Part shown: positions 1 to 9,048 of the stretch, piece after piece
Layout: each line of letters begins with the position of its first letter
Position numbering within the stretch: position 1 is the first letter of the stretch
Origin: Flavihumibacter rivuli
Lineage (GTDB): Bacteria; Bacteroidota; Bacteroidia; Chitinophagales; Chitinophagaceae
Assembly (NCBI RefSeq): GCF_018595685.2
Contig: NZ_CP092334.1
Location: 1,578,001-1,642,000 of the forward strand
Direction of reading: 5' to 3'
DNA length: 64,000 nt
Made by a program: the position numbers and the translations under genes
Notes under the pieces: model-generated
Seen by the model: only the letters and a program-made list of their open reading frames with translations
Database searches by the model: none
What the model was told of the DNA's origin: nothing

Positions 1-1292
1 TTCTCCAGAAGAGTCCCCTTGAACAGGTCTTGTGTACTCAATAGAATGCCGGTTTGCGAACGGATAGAATCAATATCATAGTTATTGATGGAAATATCAT
101 CCAGGCAAATGACACCATCAAATGGCTGGTAGGCACCACATAACAACCGGATAAGGGAAGACTTCCCTGATCCATTAGGTCCCATTACCGCAATTTTCTC
201 ACCTGGCTTCACATCAAAATTGATATTCCTGATCACAGGATTGCCATCTTCATAACCGAATGATGCAATATTGGCCTGGATAGACAGGCCATCCTCCTTC
301 CTTTCCAACTTAAGCTTTCCGGATTCTTCGAGCGGCTGGTCGGTCAACTTCCCCAATTTCTCTACGGAAGTAAGCACGTCATAAACGTTCTCGAGATTGA
401 TGATAAGCTTTTCTACAGAACCAATTACGGTAAGGATAATGATCTCTGCGGCGATAAACTGGCCGATATTCAATTGCTGGTTAACCAATAGGATACTACC
501 CACTATCAACATCGCAGCAGTAATGGCTACCTTAAAAGCGATCAGCGCCCAATACTGGATCAGGAGGATATTGAAGTGACTTGTCCTTGCGTTCAAGTAC
601 TTGGTCACATCTTCATCCGTATTCTTAAAATGAAGGATGGAGCCCTTAGAAAACTTGAAAGATGTCACCACCCTTGCCATTTCTTCCAGCCATCCTGCCA
701 CTTCATATTTATGGTTACTCTCCTGGATGCTTGTTTCCAATCCCTTGTGACCGGTAAAGCGGAGGATCAGGAAGATCAGCGTGATCAGGACCAATCCAAA
801 GAAAATAAATACGGGATGGTAAAAGGATAACAGCAAAAGGCTAAATACGATCTGGATGGTCGCAGCAGGAATTTCCAGCAAGAGTTTGGCAAGTCCTTTT
901 TGCAATGTAGTGGTATCAAAGAACCTGTTGGTCAATTCGGGAAGGTAATAACGGTCAACACTACGCAGGTTGAGTTTGGGGATACTGTTGGCAAACTCGA
1001 AGGAATACCTGACAAAAAGTTTCTGTTGGATCTTCTCGATAAGCTTCATCTGGTTGACCTGGAAAAGACCTGTCATGACTACCCCAAATACAACCAGAAG
1101 GATCAGGATAACAATGGAAGTTGAAATAGCCCCACCCAAAACAAAACTAATGATGGATTGGATACCCAGGGGCAAGGAAAGGTTTACCAGACCATTCAAA
1201 ATGGCGTAGAAGTAGATATCAGATATCTCCTTTTTCTCAAACCGAAGGATCTTGAGAATACGTTTAATAGGGTTAGGTTTGCTATCAGCCAT
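1..1292 (-). CDS. ABC transporter, fused permease/ATPase (3' end outside window)
   Basis: I translated this from the ATG at 1292 to the window edge: 430 residues with no stop. The first ~310 residues contain several hydrophobic segments (about residues 27-52, 55-80, 150-190 and 255-300) and look like a type I exporter membrane domain. A nucleotide-binding domain follows, with a Walker A motif GPNGSGKSS near residue 371 and a Q-loop region close to the edge (ILLSTQDLF). The signature motif and Walker B would lie beyond position 1. There is no N-terminal C39 peptidase domain. The family couples ATP hydrolysis to export of a lipid, peptide or drug across the inner membrane; the substrate cannot be told from the sequence. 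It is transcribed in the same direction as sdaA, but the sdaA terminator at 1474-1492 separates them. The partial state is due to the window, not to damage. Confidence 0.9.
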   Translation of the reverse strand, partial: MADSKPNPIKRILKILRFEKKEISDIYFYAILNGLVNLSLPLGIQSIISFVLGGAISTSIVILILLVVFGVVMTGLFQVNQMKLIEKIQQKLFVRYSFEFANSIPKLNLRSVDRYYLPELTNRFFDTTTLQKGLAKLLLEIPAATIQIVFSLLLLSFYHPVFIFFGLVLITLIFLILRFTGHKGLETSIQESNHKYEVAGWLEEMARVVTSFKFSKGSILHFKNTDEDVTKYLNARTSHFNILLIQYWALIAFKVAITAAMLIVGSILLVNQQLNIGQFIAAEIIILTVIGSVEKLIINLENVYDVLTSVEKLGKLTDQPLEESGKLKLERKEDGLSIQANIASFGYEDGNPVIRNINFDVKPGEKIAVMGPNGSGKSSLIRLLCGAYQPFDGVICLDDISINNYDIDSIRSQTGILLSTQDLFKGTLLE

Positions 1293-1473
1293 ACCAGTCA
1301 ATTTTATAGTCAAAGAGAGTTCCTGCCATTCAGGCACTTCCGCGTTTAAGCAAGCCCTGAATTCCTTCCAAAAATATTGGACATTTTAACAAGGCCTACC
1401 TAAAAATGTTGGCAAAATTCAGAAAATTCTTTGCATATGCGGGTTTAGGAAATCCTAAATAAAAAAAGAAGAA

Positions 1474-1492
1474 GCGGGTAATATATACCCGC
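1474..1492 (-). terminator. Rho-independent terminator of sdaA
   Basis: A perfect 7-bp stem (GCGGGTA / TACCCGC) with a 5-nt loop lies 27 bp after the sdaA stop. On the minus strand it is followed by a T-rich run (1473 down to 1461). Confidence 0.75.
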
Positions 1493-1518
1493 CCGCTATA
1501 AATGCCTGAAGGCTTTCA

Positions 1519-2946
1519 TCAACATTCACTTAAGCTGAGTGGAATATTCACCGCAAGGCCCCCATCGGCGGTCTCCTTGTACTTGCTGCTCATGTCCTGG
1601 GCCGTATCCCACATGGTTTTGATGACTGCGTCGAGTGACACTTTTGCAAAATCCGGGGCGCTTTGTAAGGCCAGCTGGGAAGCGGTGATGGCCTTAATGG
1701 CCCCCATTGTATTCCTTTCGATGCATGGCACCTGCACCAATCCACCGATCGGGTCACAGGTCAGGCCAAGATGGTGCTCCATGGCTATCTCTGCGGCCAT
1801 TAAAGCCTGCCGCTGGGTTCCTCCCATACTTTCCGTTAGGGCTGCCGCAGCCATTGAAGAGGAAACGCCAATCTCAGCCTGGCAACCTCCCATGGCGGCA
1901 GAGATAGTGGAACCTTTCTTGAATATGGAACCCACCTCAGAGGCAGTCAGGATAAAATTGAAGATGGCATCCTCCTTATGTCCATCACAGAATACTACGA
2001 AATAGTGCAGAACCGCTGGTATTACCCCAGCTGCCCCATTGGTTGGCGCGGTAACCACCCTTCCGAATGAGGCATTCTCTTCATTAACGGCCAGTGCAAA
2101 ACAACTCACCCAATCGAGGATATATTTGAAATCAGAGCCACCGGCCCTGATCGCTGCAATCCATTCCTCATAGCTCGAATAGGTACGGCCATTTAATAAC
2201 CTTTTATTCAGGTCAGCTGCCCTTCGCTTCACCTGTAAGCCACCCGGGAGTTCCCCCTGTTGATGACACCCCCTGTATATGCAATCACGCATGGTTTCCC
2301 AGATCCACAAAACTCCTGCCCTGGTGGCTGCTTCCGTACGCCAGGTCGATTCATTCTCCAAAACCACATCGTGAATCGCCAACCCTGTTTTCATGCACCA
2401 ATGCAAAAGGTCAGCTGCTTTATCGACCGGGAAGGGCAATTGCACAGCTCCTGCCTGCCCGACAATTTCCCCTTCCTGCTGCACAAAGCCCCCTCCAACG
2501 GAATAATAGGTGGAAGCAATATGATCGCCATTGGCAAGGGTGGCAAGGAAACTAAGGGCATTGGGATGGTAAGGAAGTGATTCCTTCATCAGGAATACAA
2601 TAGCATCGGCAGGATCAAACGGCACCCATTTTTCTCCTCCCAGCAATAACTGCTTCTTTTCCTGGATAGTTGCTATTTTTTCCGGGATCTTTTGCACGAT
2701 GCAGGTGACAGGATCTTCCGCCATGAGCCCCATTTGCACGGCAATATCGGTGCCATGGCCTTTGCCGGTCTTGGCCAGCGACCCGTAAAGCAGCACTTTT
2801 ACCTCTATGACATCATTGAGGTTATGCCTTTCCCTGAGGTGGTTTAAAAAATATTGGGCTGCCCTCCAGGGGCCTAAAGTGTGGGAACTGGAAGGTCCAA
2901 CCCCTATCTTGAAAATATCGAATACGGATATCGGTTCGTGTGGCAA
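1519..2946 (-). CDS. sdaA: L-serine ammonia-lyase, iron-sulfur type, single chain
   Basis: 475 residues, the usual length for one-chain L-serine dehydratases that deaminate L-serine to pyruvate and ammonia with a [4Fe-4S] cluster in the cytosol. The N-terminal beta domain carries PSSSHTLGP at residues 18-26, the family hallmark. The C-terminal alpha domain has the glycine- and alanine-rich segment with [19 protein letters not shown], followed by cysteines in [16 protein letters not shown] and VPCIERN that are expected to help hold the cluster. The gene stands alone between its own terminator and that of the FKBP gene. No frameshift or missing motif was seen. The assignment is secure; the L-serine specificity is known of the family, not shown here. 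Confidence 0.95.
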   Translation of the reverse strand: MPHEPISVFDIFKIGVGPSSSHTLGPWRAAQYFLNHLRERHNLNDVIEVKVLLYGSLAKTGKGHGTDIAVQMGLMAEDPVTCIVQKIPEKIATIQEKKQLLLGGEKWVPFDPADAIVFLMKESLPYHPNALSFLATLANGDHIASTYYSVGGGFVQQEGEIVGQAGAVQLPFPVDKAADLLHWCMKTGLAIHDVVLENESTWRTEAATRAGVLWIWETMRDCIYRGCHQQGELPGGLQVKRRAADLNKRLLNGRTYSSYEEWIAAIRAGGSDFKYILDWVSCFALAVNEENASFGRVVTAPTNGAAGVIPAVLHYFVVFCDGHKEDAIFNFILTASEVGSIFKKGSTISAAMGGCQAEIGVSSSMAAAALTESMGGTQRQALMAAEIAMEHHLGLTCDPIGGLVQVPCIERNTMGAIKAITASQLALQSAPDFAKVSLDAVIKTMWDTAQDMSSKYKETADGGLAVNIPLSLSEC

Positions 2947-2976
2947 GCGATTAGTTTTTGCAAATGTAAAAGAAAA

Positions 2977-3002
2977 GGCCCTGATGAATGATCACCAGGG
3001 CC
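2977..3002 (-). terminator. Terminator of the FKBP lipoprotein gene
   Basis: A 7-bp stem (GGCCCTG / CAGGGCC, 2977-2983 with 2996-3002) lies just after the stop at 3025, with a T-rich stretch beyond it on the minus strand. It lies 30 bp upstream of sdaA, so the two genes are probably separate transcripts. Confidence 0.65.
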
Positions 3003-3024
3003 CTTGCTAATTTGCTATTGGGAA

Positions 3025-3501
3025 TTAATTGAAATCAACCAGTTCTACTTCGAACACCAGGATGGAATTGGCTGGGATGGTGCCTACCTGGTTACAGCCA
3101 TAGGCAAGGGAAGACGGGATAACCATCTTGATCTTACCGCCTTTCTTGATTTTGGGGATACCGATCTGCCAACCCTGGATCAGGCCGCCTAATGCCCAAC
3201 CAGACAGGCTGGGATTATCCAAAGCATCGAATTGTGTGCCATTGGTGAGGTAACCCTTGTACTTTACATAAACACGTGAGGTAAGGTTGGGGTTGGAACC
3301 GGTACCTTCCTGGAGGATCTGGTAATAAAGGCCGGAAGGATCTTTCACAGCCGTCATATTATTACTATTTACATATTGCAGGATCTGGGCCTCTTCATTT
3401 TGTGCAGGTACGGGGGTACAAGACTGGTTATCGGACTTGGAACAACTCCACAAAAGCACTCCGGTAAGGGCTACGGCAAGAACAGCGATCAGCTTTTTCA
3501 T
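3025..3501 (-). CDS. FKBP-type peptidyl-prolyl isomerase lipoprotein
   Basis: 158 residues from the ATG at 3501. This start puts a short basic stretch and hydrophobic core directly before a lipobox (LLWSC), so the protein is predicted to be a lipoprotein exported by Sec; an in-frame start 24 bp upstream would only add a non-signal extension. The FKBP fold covers roughly residues 60-158, with YYQILQEGTG, YKGYLTNGTQFD, GWQIGIPKIKKGGK and IPSSLAYG, matching the active-site strands of FKBP isomerases. Such enzymes catalyse cis-trans isomerisation at proline and assist folding in the periplasm or outer membrane. A match to the -7 promoter element (TATTTTTG, 3530 to 3523) lies about 20 bp upstream. 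Monocistronic. Confidence 0.9.
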   Translation of the reverse strand: MKKLIAVLAVALTGVLLWSCSKSDNQSCTPVPAQNEEAQILQYVNSNNMTAVKDPSGLYYQILQEGTGSNPNLTSRVYVKYKGYLTNGTQFDALDNPSLSGWALGGLIQGWQIGIPKIKKGGKIKMVIPSSLAYGCNQVGTIPANSILVFEVELVDFN

Positions 3502-3586
3502 CTTTTTCAGTAAAATTTTGCGCAAAAATAATGGTTAACCCTATAATGACCAGTATAGGGGTGGTTCTGTTGCACCATCATAAAAA

Positions 3587-3913
3587 TTATGGGCTTTCCC
3601 TCTTATCTGCCGACTCCCTGGCCTTTAATTCCCGGTACCGCTGATCCCATTGCTCCCATTGGTACTTCTTGTAGAAGATCGAAACGAAGGAAATGATGAT
3701 CAGGACAGCCACTATCAGGACCATTGGGTTGAACTGGCTGCTGGCGATCATGGTAGCCCTTTTGTACCAGCCAGAGAGATAATTGAGGAAAATAGGTACA
3801 GCTATGGCCAGCCCTATAGGAAGCCCAACCAGCCACTGGCGCCACCATTGCTTTTGCCTGTCCCGGTTGCGCTCCCAATAATCCAGGAATTTCTTTTCTT
3901 CTTCCGTCAGCAT
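3587..3913 (-). CDS. Small two-helix membrane protein, unknown function
   Basis: 108 residues. The N-terminus is charged and tryptophan-rich (KFLDYWERNRDRQKQWWRQW). Two hydrophobic helices follow at about residues 28-46 and 62-80, joined by a short loop, and the C-terminus is highly charged (YRELKARESADKRESP). I do not recognise a named family. The composition and regular gene structure, in a gap between well-defined genes and with GC content like its neighbours, argue that it is real. It sits head to head with the HU/SPOR-like gene (117 bp between starts). Confidence 0.7.
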   Translation of the reverse strand: MLTEEEKKFLDYWERNRDRQKQWWRQWLVGLPIGLAIAVPIFLNYLSGWYKRATMIASSQFNPMVLIVAVLIIISFVSIFYKKYQWEQWDQRYRELKARESADKRESP

Positions 3914-4030
3914 AACCGCAATTTGCGTAAAATTATGATCTTTCCTGCCGGCTGCTGGTCAACATACCTAAATGCCGGGAAATTCCGTTAATTTTTATAG
4001 TATTTTGTGGACCATTAAACCAATACCGAC

Positions 4031-4945
4031 TTGAAACTAGACCATTTACTCTGCCAGTTCCTGTATCAGCAAAAAAAACTCAGCCTCCCGGGAATAGGGA
4101 CTTTCACTGCAGACGCATCCTTCAATTACCAACAGGATGAAAAGAACAAACAACCCATCCAGGGCATCCACTTCGATAATAAGGCAGACCAGCAGTTCAG
4201 TGAAGAATTGATCGCCTACCTGCAAGCCCAAACAGGCAAAATGAGGTCTTTGACCATCTCTGACCTTGAATCCTATGTAATGCTGAATAAACAGTTCCTC
4301 AACATAGGTAAACCATTGTACCTTGAAGGTATTGGCACCCTGGTCAAGACCAAGGAAGGCTTATTTGATTTCACCCCTGGTGAAAGACTAACCGACCGCG
4401 TAGAAGATTTTCGTTCAGAAGCCCGACCCCTTACTGAATTTGAACAGACCTATTCCAATACCTCCCAATCCGGTTCCTCAAGGGGATTGGTCATCGGCCT
4501 GATAACCGTTATTACCCTGGGGTTGATCGGATGGGGCGCATGGTTTCTTTTCCAGCATAGTAGCCAAAAGGAAACCCAGCCTGAAACTTCTGCAATTACC
4601 ATTGACACCCTGGCCACACCAGTGAATCTTGATACAGCAACCAAGGCCTACCAACCGGACAGCGGTATTGTATCGGGTATTGATAGTGCTGTTGCTGTAG
4701 CATCCCAGCCACCTGTAACGGATAGCACCAGCCTGAAATTCATCATCGAAGAAACCAACAGCAAGGCAAGGGCTTTAAAGCGGTTCAACCAGTTAAAGGA
4801 ACTGGGTAAGAACATCAGGATGGACACCAGGGATTCTTCAAGTTTCAAACTCTACTTCCTGCTTTCGGTAAAACCAACGGACACCACCAGGATCAAGGAT
4901 TCGCTCAGAATTTTTTACAATAGCAGGATAAGGATAGAAAAATAA
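4031..4945 (+). CDS. HU-like N-domain / SPOR-like C-domain membrane protein
   Basis: 304 residues. Residues 1-135 resemble the HU-type DNA-binding fold found duplicated in Bacteroidota proteins of the HU-CCDC81/SPOR class: LPGIGTFTAD and LEGIGTLVKTKEG are two copies of the same strand-turn motif. One transmembrane helix lies at about 150-174. A low-complexity Ser/Thr-rich linker (175-235) is followed by a ~65-residue C-terminal segment (KFIIEETNSKARALKRF onward) that reads as a SPOR-like peptidoglycan-binding domain. This topology puts the HU part in the cytoplasm and the SPOR part in the periplasm. Its cellular role is not established; a link between nucleoid or division site and cell wall is inference. 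A strong shared terminator follows. Confidence 0.75.
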   Translation: MKLDHLLCQFLYQQKKLSLPGIGTFTADASFNYQQDEKNKQPIQGIHFDNKADQQFSEELIAYLQAQTGKMRSLTISDLESYVMLNKQFLNIGKPLYLEGIGTLVKTKEGLFDFTPGERLTDRVEDFRSEARPLTEFEQTYSNTSQSGSSRGLVIGLITVITLGLIGWGAWFLFQHSSQKETQPETSAITIDTLATPVNLDTATKAYQPDSGIVSGIDSAVAVASQPPVTDSTSLKFIIEETNSKARALKRFNQLKELGKNIRMDTRDSSSFKLYFLLSVKPTDTTRIKDSLRIFYNSRIRIEK

Positions 4946-4948
4946 AAA

Positions 4949-4968
4949 AAGACCGGCAGTGCCGGTCT
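4949..4968. terminator. Bidirectional terminator
   Basis: An AAGACCGGCA stem with its complement and a 1-2 nt tip is flanked by an A-run on the left and a T-run on the right. It can end the HU/SPOR-like gene (+) and the last gene of the EPS locus (-). Confidence 0.85.
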
Positions 4969-5020
4969 TTTATATTACCACAACAAATTGACCCAAAATG
5001 GCCGATAAGCTTATTTAGGT

Positions 5021-5902
5021 TCAGCGCGATGCAACCTGCTTGTACTTCTCATCATATTGGTGGATCAGGGAAATGGTTTCCTCAATATTGATCTTTGATG
5101 AAGCCCCAAACAGGATGGATTCAATATTGGGCAAGGAACACACATATTCTATGGCTTCCCTTGGTGACACTGCCCCACCTGCCAGCACCTGCATGGCAAT
5201 CGCCCTGAACTGCTTGGTCTTCAAGGTATGCTCATAGAGTTCCTTGCCACCTGACATCCTGAAGCCTACCTTATTAATGGACGCACAAATGACGGGATTC
5301 CTGACCTCTGTTTGCTCAAGCAAGGCCACCAGTTTTGGCATGTTCATGGTGATGAACCCCGCTTCTGCATTATATTTCTTGGCGATGTATTTATGGAAAG
5401 CCACCAATACATCGGTCATGCCCAGCCCGATCAGCAGGTCGGTCACAACATTCTGAAGGAAAATCACAGGGGTGTTGACACCCTTGAACATCTTCATTTC
5501 CGCATCGATCAACAGTTCCATGATCGACAAGTAGTCTTTGGAGAGGAAGGCAACACCACCCTTGAATACTGAACCAAAGAAATTACCCGGAACATATTGC
5601 TTGATGGTGCCTGCGATCCCAAGTTCAGTAACCGCATTCGCATACTTGTGCGCATAGGGCATACATGGGAAAACATTATAGGACCGGTATTTCTCCGGGT
5701 GCTGACGGATATGTTCACAAATATTGGCAATCCTGTCATGTGTGGTACACATGAAAGTATTGGAACCCGCTGCTATAGCATAGTCCAGCGTCCTGATGAT
5801 GGCACTATCCTCCTTGAACTTGATGGACTGCGCCATTGATTTATCATCCGATATATGGTTTACAGCAAAAAACTGGTTATCGCCAAATAATATTCTTTCC
5901 AT
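5021..5902 (-). CDS. Unassigned TIM-barrel-like protein, last gene of the EPS locus
   Basis: 293 residues, no signal peptide or membrane helix, so cytosolic. I do not recognise a characterised family. Alternating strand/helix periodicity and the C-terminal segment LAGGAVSPREAIEYVCSLPNIESILFGASS resemble the end of an aldo/keto-reductase-like barrel in which a conserved loop leads into a last helix, but the usual AKR catalytic tetrad is not evident. The N-terminus contains FGDNQFFAVNHISDD and NTFMCTTHDRI, which may form an active site on the strand ends. It starts 5 bp after the Gfo/Idh oxidoreductase, so the two are translated together and may act on the same sugar intermediate (inference). 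Confidence 0.65.
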   Translation of the reverse strand: MERILFGDNQFFAVNHISDDKSMAQSIKFKEDSAIIRTLDYAIAAGSNTFMCTTHDRIANICEHIRQHPEKYRSYNVFPCMPYAHKYANAVTELGIAGTIKQYVPGNFFGSVFKGGVAFLSKDYLSIMELLIDAEMKMFKGVNTPVIFLQNVVTDLLIGLGMTDVLVAFHKYIAKKYNAEAGFITMNMPKLVALLEQTEVRNPVICASINKVGFRMSGGKELYEHTLKTKQFRAIAMQVLAGGAVSPREAIEYVCSLPNIESILFGASSKINIEETISLIHQYDEKYKQVASR

Positions 5903-5907
5903 TATGA

Positions 5908-6918
5908 TTATTGTTGACCGTTACGAATAAGTTGAATGGCCTTATCGGTTTGCAAGGCACTTTCAAATGTGTTGATGGAATTGGGAACCTTACCTTGTAC
6001 AGCCTTGATGAAATGATCGATCTGGGCTGAATATTCTTCCCCCCTGAGGTAAAAATCAACCCCTGGTGTCAGGTCGGTCAGGTATTTCACATTCCAGCCC
6101 CTGGAATAGCCTTCCGGGCATTTTGCCTGGTTGAAATACACCTTCAATTCATTGGCATCTGAGATAATCTTTCCACTGGTTCCACTAATGGTAACGGAAG
6201 TACTCATCTTCCGGTAGGTCTGGTCACTCCAGTTAACCGATAGCATCCCGGTAACTTTATTCGACAGTTCCAGCAAAGCAAATACGGCATCATCAACATT
6301 CCTGGAATAAACCGATTTGAGCATACTGCCCTTTACTGCCGTAATGGGGGCAAGCAGGTAATTGATCAGGTCGATCACATGGGAAGCATAATCCATCAGG
6401 CATCCCCCCCCTTCAGCAGGGTCAGACCGCCAGGTATCCTGCTTTGGCTTTACTACAACAGGTCCATACGCCTGTCCATGAAAATGGTAGATGTCACCAA
6501 TCCAGCCACCTTCCAATAATTTCTTCACTTCATTGAAAGTGCCAAGGAACTTGTTGTGATAACCAACCTGGTTAACCACCCCCTTTGCCTTTGCTTTCGC
6601 CACTAATGGCTCACCTTCGGCAAGGTTAAGGCAGAAAGGCTTTTCTGAGAACACATGGATATTACGGTCCAAAAGATCGTTCACTATTGCTGCATGGAAC
6701 CTTGTGGGTACAGCAACAAAAACAGCATCCGGTCGCTCTGCATCGAGCATTTTCTTATAATCTGTGTAACAGGGAAAAGCACTATACTTTTCCAATGCAT
6801 CTACCAACATTTTTGATGTATCACAGACCCCTACCACCTTTACATCCGGGTGTGCCCCCAGGATGGCAAGATGGGATATACCCATTTTTCCAATACCAAT
6901 TAAACCAACTTTTACCAT
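5908..6918 (-). CDS. Gfo/Idh/MocA family NAD(P)-dependent sugar oxidoreductase
   Basis: 336 residues. The N-terminal Rossmann fold starts with VGLIGIGKMGISH (residues 4-16), and the EKPF motif (near residue 93) supplies the conserved lysine of this family. The second half has GYHNKF and GGGCLMDYASHVIDL, which hold the Asp and His typical of the substrate pocket. The family oxidises or reduces a hydroxyl of a sugar or sugar nucleotide. In an EPS locus the likely role is to make an unusual sugar precursor, for example a 3-keto or 3-amino derivative; the exact substrate is inference. It lies 5 bp ahead of the TIM-barrel-like gene and about 100 bp after the Alg13-like gene. Confidence 0.88.
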   Translation of the reverse strand: MVKVGLIGIGKMGISHLAILGAHPDVKVVGVCDTSKMLVDALEKYSAFPCYTDYKKMLDAERPDAVFVAVPTRFHAAIVNDLLDRNIHVFSEKPFCLNLAEGEPLVAKAKAKGVVNQVGYHNKFLGTFNEVKKLLEGGWIGDIYHFHGQAYGPVVVKPKQDTWRSDPAEGGGCLMDYASHVIDLINYLLAPITAVKGSMLKSVYSRNVDDAVFALLELSNKVTGMLSVNWSDQTYRKMSTSVTISGTSGKIISDANELKVYFNQAKCPEGYSRGWNVKYLTDLTPGVDFYLRGEEYSAQIDHFIKAVQGKVPNSINTFESALQTDKAIQLIRNGQQ

Positions 6919-7022
6919 AGCGTTTTTTCTTTTAATACTTGATCAACAATGCCTCTCTTCAGAGCTACCAGCTGTTATTGTTTTACAAAGGATTACTTGT
7001 TTTGATTTCCGAACCCTATTGA

Positions 7023-7505
7023 TCAGGAATGGATGAAATCACGCAATGATTTCACCAGTGAGTCAGAGGCATACTTCCCGATCGTTTTGCCGGGCAGTTG
7101 AGCGCCCTTATGCAACCTGATAAGGATGTCCTTTAATTCGTTTTCATCATTGGCCACCTCAACATAGCCCATTTCCTTCATCTTGTTTGCAGTGGCCACC
7201 TGGTGGTCACTCCTGTGCTCATTGAAGTCCTGGATCCGGGGGATCACGATGATGGGTTTGGCAATCACCAATGCCGACAGGATCGTACCCATTCCTGCAT
7301 GTGCCACAATCAGGTCAGCACTCTTGAAATACTCGTCAAAACGGGAAGGGGATAAAAAATCCAGCAATTCAAAGTTCTGTGGGCTATACTCGCCTTTCAT
7401 GGCTTGTACCACGAATGTCATATCCGGATACTCGGACAGAAGTTCGTCTATACATTTGACCAACCGGTCAAATGGTTCCTGGGTTCCTGTTGTTACAAAA
7501 ATCAT
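7023..7505 (-). CDS. Alg13/PssE-like glycosyltransferase catalytic subunit
   Basis: 160 residues from the ATG at 7505, chosen because it begins directly with the first strand (MIFVTTGTQEPFDRLVKCID) and overlaps the previous stop as ATGA, the usual sign of coupled translation. The GT28 C-terminal-type fold shows the TGTQ loop, DLIVAHAGMGTILSALVIAKPIIV (the conserved GxGT nucleotide-sugar pocket) and a helix-rich end. In Alg13/Alg14 and PssE/PssD systems the two chains form one transferase: this chain binds the UDP-sugar and the partner anchors it to the membrane. Expected to add an early sugar to the lipid-linked repeat unit on the cytosolic face. Confidence 0.85.
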   Translation of the reverse strand: MIFVTTGTQEPFDRLVKCIDELLSEYPDMTFVVQAMKGEYSPQNFELLDFLSPSRFDEYFKSADLIVAHAGMGTILSALVIAKPIIVIPRIQDFNEHRSDHQVATANKMKEMGYVEVANDENELKDILIRLHKGAQLPGKTIGKYASDSLVKSLRDFIHS

Positions 7506-7969
7506 CCTATCACATTTCCGCTGTAAATAATTTTCCCTTTGGCCAAATGCGGCCATTGGGTATATGCCCTATGGGCTATCCGGGAAGCAATCCTTCCACT
7601 TAAGGAAAGACGCTCCACATTGGCTATACTGTCGATCCAAATGGTCCGGACACCCTGGATCCTTGCAGCCAAAAGCGCCAGCATCCCCGGTGCAGACCCA
7701 GTAGTGATCACCACATCGGGCTTCATTTCCCTGATGATCTTGTAAACGGTAGAGAAGCTCTTGAAAATGGAAAAGATCTTCTGACGGTTAAAGTCCGGGA
7801 AGTAATGGAATTTATATCCTTCCACCATCTGGCCGAGACCATCCCTGGTAGAAACAAACTCTACATACGAACCTTCAAATACAGGCATTAATCTCAACAG
7901 CTGTATCCAGTGCCCGCCTACCGACGCTATGGCCAGTATTCTCTTCTGCTCAGTTGAACTTGTTTTCAA
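7502..7969 (-). CDS. Alg14/PssD-like membrane-anchoring glycosyltransferase subunit
   Basis: 155 residues. The fold matches the N-terminal half of GT28 enzymes: ILAIASVGGHWIQLLRLMPVF near the start (GGH motif), PDVVITTGSAPGMLALLAA in the middle and RTIWIDSIANVERLSLSGR toward the end. This is the Alg14/PssD class, which recruits the Alg13/PssE chain to the membrane and forms the acceptor site. Its stop shares 4 bp (ATGA) with the downstream partner, so the two chains are probably made at equal levels. The next gene upstream is the sugar-transferase-linked GT4 at 8035, separated by 65 bp. Confidence 0.85.
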   Translation of the reverse strand: MKTSSTEQKRILAIASVGGHWIQLLRLMPVFEGSYVEFVSTRDGLGQMVEGYKFHYFPDFNRQKIFSIFKSFSTVYKIIREMKPDVVITTGSAPGMLALLAARIQGVRTIWIDSIANVERLSLSGRIASRIAHRAYTQWPHLAKGKIIYSGNVIG

Positions 7970-8034
7970 ATTACAGTTTTAGGTTTCTAGGGTTGCAAAT
8001 AAAACTATTCTAATATAACGTAAAAATACGGTGC

Positions 8035-9000
8035 CTATTTTCCCTGATACATTTCAAAAACTTTCCGGCAAACAGTGCGCTGGTCCAATTCAAGGTCAAA
8101 GATCCTTTGCCTCAAACCTTCCTTCCGGCCCTGTGATTCCGCCAGTTTCGCCAGGTCCCGGACAAAACCCTCCTGGTCCTCCTTATCATGGACACTGCAA
8201 CCGGGAAGTCCTTTCAAGGTCTTCTCCACATCCCCCACCCTGGTTGCGATCACGGGAAGGTTACAGGCCAGCGCTTCTTTCACCACCTGGGGCGATGCTT
8301 CGGTAAAGGAGGTCAATAAAAGGCAATCTGCCTGCTGTATTATCTCCCGCACCTGTGCCCTATTGCATTTTACGAGCACCTTTTCCTCTACTTCGATCTC
8401 TGTTTCCGACCTGAGTCGTTGAACGATCTGCTGGAACAATGGGTAGTTCTTTACCCAACGGGCGGGATCCCCAGGGAAAACAACAGTGAATTTCCCATTC
8501 TTGTAAAATTGGTCCCTGTCCGCAGGCTTAAAGAAGTCAGTATCGATCCCGCAGGGAATGAGTACGGGTTGGAGTCCTTTCTCCTTAACGGCCTGGTATA
8601 TCCTTTCATTGATGGCGACTACTTTCCCAACCTTGCGGGCAAGTGCATGGGAAATCTTTACCTGCCATTTTCTTCCCTGGTCGATAAGGAAATCACCTCC
8701 ATGGTAGGTAACAAAGACCCTTTTACTTGGATACCAGAAATTCAACAGGAGGAAAAGCCCCGACAAACCATAATGGATATGTACGGCATCATACTTCCTG
8801 CTGGCCAGCATCCAGTTGATCACCACAATGGATTTAAGGTACTCCCAATAACCCCAGTATTTGCGGTTACCCCTAATGAAATAGATTTCCGGTTCCACAC
8901 CAAAATTCTCCTTCAGGTATTCCACCTGCTCCTTCACGAAAATGCCATAATAGTCATTCTCGCCCTGGGGATACATATTGGTTACATACAGCACTTTCAT
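8035..9000 (-). CDS. Glycosyltransferase family 4 (GT-B fold)
   Basis: 321 residues from the ATG at 9000, where the first strand MKVLYVTNMYP begins; an in-frame start 36 bp further up lacks support. The N-terminal Rossmann half has VTYHGGDFL, the donor half has VFPGDPARWVKNY and the E-x7-E region EASPQVVKEALACNLPVIA, typical of retaining GT4 enzymes that use nucleotide-sugars. It lies 49 bp after the polyprenyl-phosphate transferase gene, so it may add the second sugar to the lipid-linked unit (inference). Acceptor and sugar are unknown. Confidence 0.88.
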   Translation of the reverse strand: MKVLYVTNMYPQGENDYYGIFVKEQVEYLKENFGVEPEIYFIRGNRKYWGYWEYLKSIVVINWMLASRKYDAVHIHYGLSGLFLLLNFWYPSKRVFVTYHGGDFLIDQGRKWQVKISHALARKVGKVVAINERIYQAVKEKGLQPVLIPCGIDTDFFKPADRDQFYKNGKFTVVFPGDPARWVKNYPLFQQIVQRLRSETEIEVEEKVLVKCNRAQVREIIQQADCLLLTSFTEASPQVVKEALACNLPVIATRVGDVEKTLKGLPGCSVHDKEDQEGFVRDLAKLAESQGRKEGLRQRIFDLELDQRTVCRKVFEMYQGK

Positions 9001-9048
9001 GGATAACAGGGTGTGGTTATTGGTTTCCGTGGACAATTTGACCAGTCA

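Noticed and set aside
3004..3192. Short plus-strand frame in the FKBP gene region
   Set aside because: Antisense shadow of the FKBP lipoprotein.
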